31,602 nt of DNA. Origin: Zygnema cylindricum (lineage: Eukaryota > Streptophyta > Zygnematophyceae > Zygnematales > Zygnemataceae). The DNA is taken from the NCBI GenBank assembly GCA_037447655.1, contig JBBHKE010001237.1, positions 64,001 to 95,602 of the forward strand, given 5' to 3'. Numbering within the stretch: position 1 is the stretch's first letter; each line of letters starts with the position of its first letter. A program made the translations under genes and the position numbers. Shown one piece after another: positions 18,910 to 27,900 of this stretch. Under the pieces are notes generated by a model, which saw only the letters and a program-made list of their open reading frames with translations, made no database searches and was not told the origin of the DNA.

Positions 18910-21900
18910 GTGAGAGAGCCATCCACTTGGAGGACGGAAAACATGAGTGGAGAAGTAGACTTTGTTCCGGAGAGTTTCATGAATGATTTTAATATGTCTA
19001 GAAAGTACTTTCTTGTTAGCAATTGGAGTTTGAATGCATGTCATGTACAGGTCATCATAATTTTGAGAAAAGTCATCAACTGTACAGCTGTTAAAGGCAG
19101 CAAACAAAGAGAAAGAAAGAAAAAAAAAAAAGGGGTAGGGAAGGGGTAGGGGGGAGGACCATCACCTTTTATTTCGGTTTTTCCTAAACCTGAGTCTACA
19201 TTTAAATCTTGTCTAATTGAACCTATTGTAGACTTAAAGCCCAAAAAATCTAATTTTGTACCTATTAATTTAGCAAGATTTGTTATAAATCCAAACTTAG
19301 GGTTTTCTATAGGCTGAGTTATAATTTCAATTAAACCTATACCTTGTCCCACATGCCATTTTTTTTTGAATTTCCATGAATCCTGCTGCAAATTAATATA
19401 AGGCAATTTTACATTAATTCAGATAAATTTATATTTCCGTTTACACCAATTATAGAAGTTCGTTGAAAACCTGACGTAAGGGATCCGTCTAATATATATT
19501 TTCTCATAAACTCTAAACTCTGTAGAATTTTGTAATCAAAACTTTTAGCAGCTATAACTGCCTTTTTAACAAGTTTTAAATTTTATTTAGGGATAGTCTG
19601 ATCTAATTCATATTTACAATTTTTTGGGCTGTACTTATAAGTATGATCTCGGTAAATCTTAGAATTTAAAGCTATAGGTAAACTTATAGTTTTTAATAAA
19701 GTCTTATTGGAAAAAGTGTGCTTACAAGCACAAAAAAGTTTCTGGTTACTGATTTGCTTATGAATTTCTAGCCCTACTTTCATATTAAACCTAATATTAT
19801 TTTTACAATTACAGATTCTAGATTTGTATTTAAAATTTTAGTATTATGATTTCTGTTACTTAAATAAGTTTGATTACTAACAGGTCCAAACATGCACCTT
19901 GTAGTTAAGTATAGTTTTAAGTTTAAGGATCTTAAGTTTTTTATTTAGTAATTTGGTAAATTTCCAAGTCCAGAACCCATTAAAACTAATTTGTAGTGTA
20001 CTAAAGTTTTTAAAATATCTAGATTAAAATTAGGCAAAACTGTAATAACCATTAAATTTTGTAAATTTGTTTTAATTTGATCAAAATTTATAGATTTAGT
20101 AATTTTGGAATTAATATTTTTTAATTTTATTAACTTTTTTGAAATATAACTCAAAGTATACTGTGATTTAAAAGTATCTCTTGCATAGCTGTCAGTTTTA
20201 TACATTAAAAAGGGATAATTTAAATTAAATTTTCTATGTTCAGAATAACTTTATACCAAAACTTTCTTAGGTAATTTATTACAAAAAGTTACTGCAGATT
20301 TTATTAATTTATAATACTCACTACCCGGTCTATATGGAGATTTTTGAGAACCTATAAAGATTATAGGTTTTGTGGGTTTTATAGTATAGTTTATAAAATA
20401 GCTTGAAAATATTAAATTATCAGTACCATGTAAAACTATAATCGCTTTGCTAGGACCTTGATTCAAAAGGTTTATTAAATTATAAAGCTTCTGTAAATGT
20501 CTCAATTCTAAACCCTGACTTAAAATATTATAAGGATTATAATATGCAAATTTTAAATTTAAAGTTTTTAAGCATATCTCTAAATCATTGGGTATATAAT
20601 CTGAATTTAAATATTTTAAAATATAAAAAAGAAAAAGAAAATAAAAAATAAAGAAGAGGGGGGTTTAGTAGCAGGAAAACAAGTGAAACAGTTTTTAACA
20701 TTAGCAGGAATAGATTCTGTATGGGTTAGAATCTCAGGATCAAAAAACCCTATAAATTATATAACAGGTATACTTGAAATTTTAAAAAGCTTTAGAATAT
20801 GTACGGAATAATATTATTGAGAAGCCAAATTAGTATGCCCAAAAAATTAAAAGCTATTTGTGCAAGTTTAAAACTAAAAAGAAGAAATTCCAGGAAATAA
20901 GTCAAGCAGTAGCATACAGATTAAATAGATACGCAATTTGGGGTATTTTAAAAAACCCACTTATTCCAGATAAATTAAATTTACATCCTATAAGAGGTGG
21001 ATTTAAACATATAGAAAGCTCGGATTTATAGATAATTCTGAACAGATTTTTAATAGAATGCAAAAAAATGAATAAACATAGAAAATTAAGAGGTTCTAAT
21101 ACTTATGGAAGAGGTCACAAAAAACATAAATCCGGATCAAAAAGAGGAACTGGAAGAGCAGGTATAGAAGATCACAAAAAATTTAAAAAATTTCCAATAA
21201 GTAAAACAAAAAAACTTAGGTATATCCAATTCACAGAGCTAATTAGCAAGTTTGATACATTCTTGAATAAATCTATATTTTATAAATCTGAATCAAACCA
21301 GTATGTTATTGATTTATGTAAACTAAAAAGAAAAATATTAGGTCCAAAAGATTGTAAAACTTATTATTTATTTTTTAAGCGTAAATTCAAATGAACTTAA
21401 GAGCTACCAACAAGTATAGGAAATATATTTACTCTAATCCTATTCAGTATTTAGAATATGCTCCAGATTTAGAAAAACCCAAGATAAAACTAAGTGATAG
21501 AAAAAAAAAAATTACGCAATTATAAACTTAGGGTTTTATATCTTAATTACTAGCATTCCTACAATAGTAGTAAGTCAAGAATCTACATTTAAATTTAATA
21601 TTTAAAAAACAGAAAATAATTCCTTAGGTGTATTAAGAAGAAGTGCAAGATTTACTGCAGATCTAGCAAGTCTTATGATATTTAAGCTTAATATAATCAA
21701 TTTTAGTCTAGGGTTAAGAAACCAAAAATTATAGGCAGAAAATATCTAATTCTTTAGCATTTATGATTTTATTAGCTCAGTCTTATACAAAAACTGCAGA
21801 GATTTTTAGAAGAACTGATTACTGGTTAGTAGCTAGTAATGCTTTTTGATTTAAAATTTCTGTGTATTTTCAATTATTATTAGGTGGTGTTTCTGTAATT

Positions 21901-24900
21901 TTATTACAATCTATAGGCTAACTATTATAGTTTCTCTAGTGTATCAGGTTTGTATATTTTAGTAGATTTTTCTAGAAGTCTTAAAGAACTGGTTTAAAAA
22001 TATAGGATTTTATCAAATTGAACAAAATTTCAATTATAAAATTTCCTTAATTTATTTTGTCAGTATAGTCAGTTTAATAATTTATTTTTACCAGAAATCT
22101 ACACAAATTAAAATAGTACATCAAAACGTAAGAGGTGTACACGACTACATTCCTTTAAAATATATTTATTGCGAATCCCATCCTTTATTTTTGATGTCTT
22201 ATTTAAAAGACATAATTAACAGAATTATAACTTTTTGCAGGTTTGCTTTTAATGTAGATTTCCCTGCTAATTTTTTTAAATTTCTACAGAGTCACGCTCC
22301 TTTTTATGTGCTTTATATAAATAAGGATTTTTATGTTTTATTGGCTGAGATAATCTATTTGATAATAGGAGTTTATGTTATGTCTTACGCTTGGTTTAAT
22401 TTAACTGGATTAGGTAGTCCTGAAGGTTTAGCTCAGAAAAAGGGGACCCACCCAGGGGGGGGTGGGTTTTTTTTTTTTTTTTTGGCATTTGTTGTACTGT
22501 TGCACTAAGTGTTTGTCCTGCGAGCCAGGCAGACAGCATGGACGTATTCTTGGCTGACTGTTTGGATGTTCGAGTGGTTGTTTTCAGCATATCCTTGGAT
22601 TCTTCAACAAATAACTGAGGAATTTTCAGCATATATAGTTCGTCAAACAGTCCACTTACAAAATCCTTTAACACCTTTACTCTATAAAGGTGGCACTACC
22701 ATTGAGGCAAGCTTTACGGCTGTTGGTTATTGAATCTCCTCCTGATTTCCTGTCGTTTGCGTGTTAGCAGTGAATCTGGCAGTGGCCATGGCACGAGACT
22801 CTGGATTACGAGTTGGATTGTTGGATAGCGATGTGTATGGACCTTCCATCCCTCGGCTAATGAATTTGGAAGGCAAGCCGCAGGTGAATGCAGGTCTGCA
22901 TAGTTCCCTGGAATGTTCCTTTGTGAGCGTGAAAGCTTGAATTTGTTGGGGAAATATTAGTTTTTGTTCGGTCATGAGCAAAGGGTTTAAAAGTTTTGTG
23001 AGCTGACACTTTGAAAGCTGTTAGGCTGGGTTTTTCTTTAGTGCTGTTTCAAATATCCTTTTGAACTTGGAGTGCCTGATTACAGTTATTTTGGCCGATC
23101 GTGTCGTCTGTTGTCTCTGGCGCTTCTTGGGGATTTCTTACTATGCAGTTTCTCACCAGTCTACAGACATCGTTTTCTCTTTTTTGCGAGCTACAGATCC
23201 TGATGTTGTTATTTGTAATCTATTGCGCTATTGTTTCACGCTGTTTATCTTGCATGTTGTAGGATGAGGCTATCAGGCGGTTATTAACATTTGTGCCAAA
23301 GATGTTGCTGTCGCTGTTCTATGTATGTCTTTATCGCAGAACGCAAAATGATTCCTTTGGAGAATTATGGTGTGCGCTGCATGTCAATGGGCTTTCTTAT
23401 GGACCATGGAGCACCAGCAGTATGGCGTGGTCAGATGGTAAGTTTATTTTCACAATAGCTACACAGAAAATTATTTCATGAAAGCTACAATAAAAACGTT
23501 TTCTCAAAAACTACACTATCATTCTGCAGCTCGATTGTGCTATGCATTTTCTGGTTTTTCTTTTTCTCTCCTTCCACCTCCTGCGTGTTGCTCCTTTCCT
23601 CCCGCTTCCCAACTCCCTCCTACCTCCTGTGTTTGCAATAACTCTCCCCTTTGTAAATAGCATGGCTCTTGCAATGCCTGCATTTGTTGCTCTTTCTAAA
23701 ACTGCTGTTTTAGATCTGTTGACGAGGGCTTTTAGGGAGGATCAGACTACGGTGCATCGACATGATATGCCGATATCACAATAATAATCATCACTTAACT
23801 TTCAAATGGCAATACCTCAACTTTGACATTTTACTAGGTCTTTACAATCAGAGTGTAGGAAGACCTGATTCTTTGTTCAGAGGAGTATTTTAGAGCATCG
23901 AAGCATTTATCAGATTGTCAATTCAGTAGGGAAATAGCTGGTATCAAACATACAAGTCCCATGACTTTCCATCCACTAAAATCATGTTTATCCGAATATG
24001 TTGTAATTGTGATAACAAAAACGGGTAGTTATTGATTCTTTTTCCCGATGTATACTGATATCAAAACTGGTCGACATCGACAAGCCCCTGATAAACTTCA
24101 CGAGGAAAATGACTGATGTTGAAGTTGTGATATGAAAGCTAAGTATTGCTGTATATTTACGAGATTATGAGGAGGGCAATGGGCTATGTCCTAAGTAAGA
24201 GTATGGCGCCTATGAAGGGGCTGCGGAAAAAAAGCTCATCACCTGACCAATCACTTTGAGAAGTGGTTTGCTTGGCTATCATGTTATCAAAACTTTCTCG
24301 AGCTTCAACTGTTCGATTTATTTCTGTTTCATTCTATTTTCAACACTCAAAGTCTGTTAATGTACACTCAGTTGGCCAAGGATATGCTGTGAAATCCATT
24401 GACTTTGGTGGATGCGGAAAGAGGATGTTCATGCTTCAGTTATCGATTTCCAGGTTGACTTACGTGTATCAAGGCATTGTATAACTTATTCAGGACCAGG
24501 CAACATTCTCTTTCTAGAATTACTGAGAGATTCTTTCTCGGCGTTTATTAAGTTTTTATTTTGTTTGTTGTTTTTCTGATTTTAGTGCTATCCTAGTCAA
24601 TTTGCAATCGAAGCTATAGTGAACCCATTCAATCCATCAAGCATGAATTCATGCAAACATGAAACATTCTAAGAAGTGTACTTGCTTGGACATCCTAGGG
24701 CAACTTTCCATTTTAAAAGAAGCTGGATACCAAATCAAATTTAATGATGCTCTTGTCGGTGTTTGTAATAGAAGTAAAACTGGGGGTACATTTTTTCACT
24801 TCACCAAATCCATGCATTGGAACTCGTTTTTGTGTAGTTCATATGTTTGGATCACCATTACAATTTTTGGTGTGTCATTTTGACTTCTACGCGCTAATTA

Positions 24901-27900
24901 ATTTGCACCGAATGGACTATACTTCTCACCGTAATTGGCCCGGATCATCCTAATTTACGTTTTGGCCTACACACAGATTTGTGTGGGGGGCGTCATTTAC
25001 TAGAGATAATGTGTCTTTCAAAAGTCCACATAGATCCCTTTTTGGCGTGCATGTTGTTGTTTGGACCTATGAATTAAATGTGTGAACCACAGTGAACGAA
25101 ATGCACACCTACTGAATAGTGGAAATTCAGTGCGAAAGTTCCACATGTTATTCACACTAGTTGGCACACTAAATCAATAGGTTTGCACCATACTCACCAG
25201 TATTCAGCATTTTACAGAAAACATCTCCCATGTACATGAAGTACATTAAACTGAAATTTTTGTTAGAAACTGTAGATGTCATCAATGCTTTGTGGACCAA
25301 TAGGATAATGTGGACCTGCAAATCAGTGTCCATGATTTTATCTTTAACACAGAGTAAACATTAGCGTGGGACAAATTTCGCATTCACACTATTTCTCCTG
25401 TACTACTTCATTAATACAGTAGATTTGTTAGAATTTGTGATGCTATCTCGACCTCTATTCCTCCAACAGTGAATGACCTTAAACTCGTCATTTTTGCTGG
25501 CCCTACTGTTGCAAAATGGTTCATACTTTGCAAACCGTCGAGAATTCCGTAGATGTAATATGCAATAGACAGTGTAGCTTTTCTCACGCCTTTTACAGAG
25601 CACTTGGAGAATGGAACGTGTGGTGAATGCTAGGACAATCATAAACTAAGTGCTGGTTAGAAGAATTTAGATTTTTAAGTTCCATTTCTTTTTTAGTTCC
25701 TGTGTACTTTTGAACTTTAATTTATCAAAAACACAAATTTAGCTATCTGTCTCACTTGTACTTTTATTTTCTACAAAGTTCTCTATTAAGCCTTTATCGT
25801 TAATTTGAATCAACTATTTTAAACCCAACTCATCAAAGAAAACATATAAAGATCTTACAGAGTTCATAAAAAATCTATATGGTTTGTATGGATGTGCAAG
25901 CAGGTAATGAAAGCGCTGGAGCAGCTTGTGAGAGGTGTGGCATGGGGCACTTTAGATGTGATGGTCATTGACATGCCACCAGGTACAGGGGATGCTCAAA
26001 TCTCCATCACCCAACGACTGCCTCTTTCCGGTACACCATCCCTCCTCCCTCCCTCTTTTCCCTCTTTCCCTCCCTCGCTCTGTCCTCTCCGTCCCTCCAT
26101 CCTTTCCCTCCTTTCCCTCTTTCCTTCCCTCCCGCCGTCCTTTCCCTCCTCCCTCCTTCCCTTCTTTGCCTCTTTTCCTCCCTCTCTTCCTCTTTTTAGC
26201 CATATGGCAGTTTGGGGACAAACGTGAAGTTGTCATATGTTTATGTTTATATATGCTGCATATGTGTTTTTGACTCTTAGGTGCTGGTGGCTTTGTTCTG
26301 ATTCTTATGTGTGGTTTCCTACTATGTTTCTTACTATATTCGTGGTTGAGTTTGTTAGCTAGGGCTCAATCATAGTGAAGGAGCTTAACAATAACAAGGA
26401 TAGTGAAGGGACATAATGCTGTCTTACTGCCATCCATCATAGATTACATCAACCTTTCCAATTCACAGGGTGAAACAGTTTAGTGTCTAGAGCTAGTTGT
26501 AAAACATGTTACTGATGAAGTCCATTCCGTTTTTTTTCCAAAGGTGACCAGGGCAGTTATGTAAAGTATAGTATGGTTGAATACCGAGTAGCTCACATTT
26601 GAAATAGTATCTGAATAGAGATAACTTGCATGGATGGTGCAAATCATTATATTTTGTCCAGTTATGTTGTGTACCATGACCGTCCTTGCACTGATCTGAT
26701 GAGCCGTACTTAGGATGAATAGCTATCCTCAGATGTAGCATATGCACATTTTAATCGTCCATGTGAATTTGTGGATATCAAATAAAATTTCTCAATGTTA
26801 GATAACGGGTCTCAAATTGGCTTCTTGATATTTTATTGTGATATGTGTATGGTATCTTGAAGCTGTAATAATGCATGGCATAGTGCAATATGCAATGCTT
26901 AGAACAAAAATTTAAGAAAAGAGCGAGCGTCGACATTTTGCCAAATATTCAAAGCCCCTTGTGGTAAAAAAAGATCAAGAAGATATGATTTTTATTCTTG
27001 TTATACCCGTGACGCCCTGAAAAGGAGAAAAGAAAGTGCTTTGGTAGTCATGACGTTGGGGAGTTTCAAGCCCTAATGAACTCTATGCATTATAAAAAAC
27101 CTGTAGTGGTGCGAAAAGCACAAAAGCACCATGATGTCATGGAGTTATCATACACATGGTGTTAAAGGACTTAAAAAATAATTTAAAATGGAAAAATGAC
27201 ATACTTGTTAGTAGCTACGGCTTTGCAAACCGGACCTCAAGATGTGATAACGGACAGGATGTTGGTCTGTTTAGCAAAAATGTCAGTTAGAAAACTTATT
27301 GGAGACTGTTGCAACCTTTATTGTCTGAGAGTATTGGACTATGTATTGTAAAATCTTTGTATGGCCGTCTGTTGTTGGGCTATTGTATGGAGCTCTGTAC
27401 TATACGGTACTGTTTTAGTTATTGAGTATAATCGGAACGTGACGATGTTGATACTATTAAGGTTTTCTGATGTCTCTATGTCCAATGGAGACATGTCTTA
27501 TACTTAACATTGTGTGGGGTCGCTCAAAACCAGGGGCTGTTATTGTCACAACTCCACAGGACATAGCCCTCATTGACGCTCGTAGAGGAGCCAATATGTT
27601 TCGAATTGTTGAAGTGCCTGTAAGTTCCACCTTTTCCTTAACCTGGGTTTTGCCGTTTCCTTGAGTTGGGTTTTTTAGGGTTTTTTCTGGTTTTTTAGTC
27701 TTTCGTAGGGTGTTTTAGAAGTTGAAGGATTTTGAAACACTAGGTGCGTTGTGTAATAAGTGCAGTAGAAAGGTATTTTGATGATGGGATCTGGAGAAGG
27801 TTTTGAAATGTACTCATTCAGATGTTGTAGCTGTATTTGTGAAAGTTGAGGCCTCCTGAATCCAAACTCACCGATGCATTCCTGTGGTTTGTCTTTTCTA

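Larger units (their letters stand above)
19160..22443. other. Archaeal genomic DNA inserted in a nuclear intron
   Basis: About 3.3 kb with far more A+T than the flanks. It encodes parts of six archaeal proteins in operon-like order: gatE and gatD on the minus strand; rpsE (S5), rpl30, rpl15 and secY on the plus strand. GatD and GatE are known only from Archaea, and S5-L30-L15-SecY is the archaeal spc-operon order. Genes overlap by 4-13 bases. Roughly a dozen stops or frameshifts break all genes except L15, whereas INDH exons on both sides have none. Low-complexity A/G-rich sequence marks both ends and the middle. I infer a decayed insertion from a small-genome archaeon; chimeric assembly is the main alternative. 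Confidence 0.88.
18910..22770 (+). other. INDH intron 1, carrying the archaeal insertion
   Basis: Phase-1 intron of 3,861 bp between GTGAGA and GTTAGCAG. Splicing joins G|TG to restore Val in STTAVNLA, exactly the conserved family sequence. Without the archaeal segment the intron would be about 560-580 bp. The right host part (22,480-22,770) has ordinary composition for this locus. Confidence 0.88.

Noticed and set aside
21847-21849. UGA read as Trp in secY
   Set aside because: TGG is used for Trp elsewhere in the same fragment and many frameshifts are present, so a decay mutation explains the TGA better than a changed code.
19160-22443. AT-rich segment as a mitochondrial or plastid insertion (NUMT/NUPT)
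   Set aside because: The proteins are GatD, GatE and archaeal-type S5, L30, L15 and SecY. Organelle genomes do not carry gatD or gatE.
22396-22674. 92-codon minus-strand frame right of the archaeal segment
   Set aside because: It crosses the right junction and the poly(T) tract, shows no recognised domain, and lies in intron 1.
25952-26273. Frames of 94-111 codons over the polypyrimidine tract
   Set aside because: Low-complexity Pro/Ser/Leu and Gly/Arg/Lys/Glu translations arise from the C/T-rich intron start; only the first 42 codons on the plus strand are real exon.
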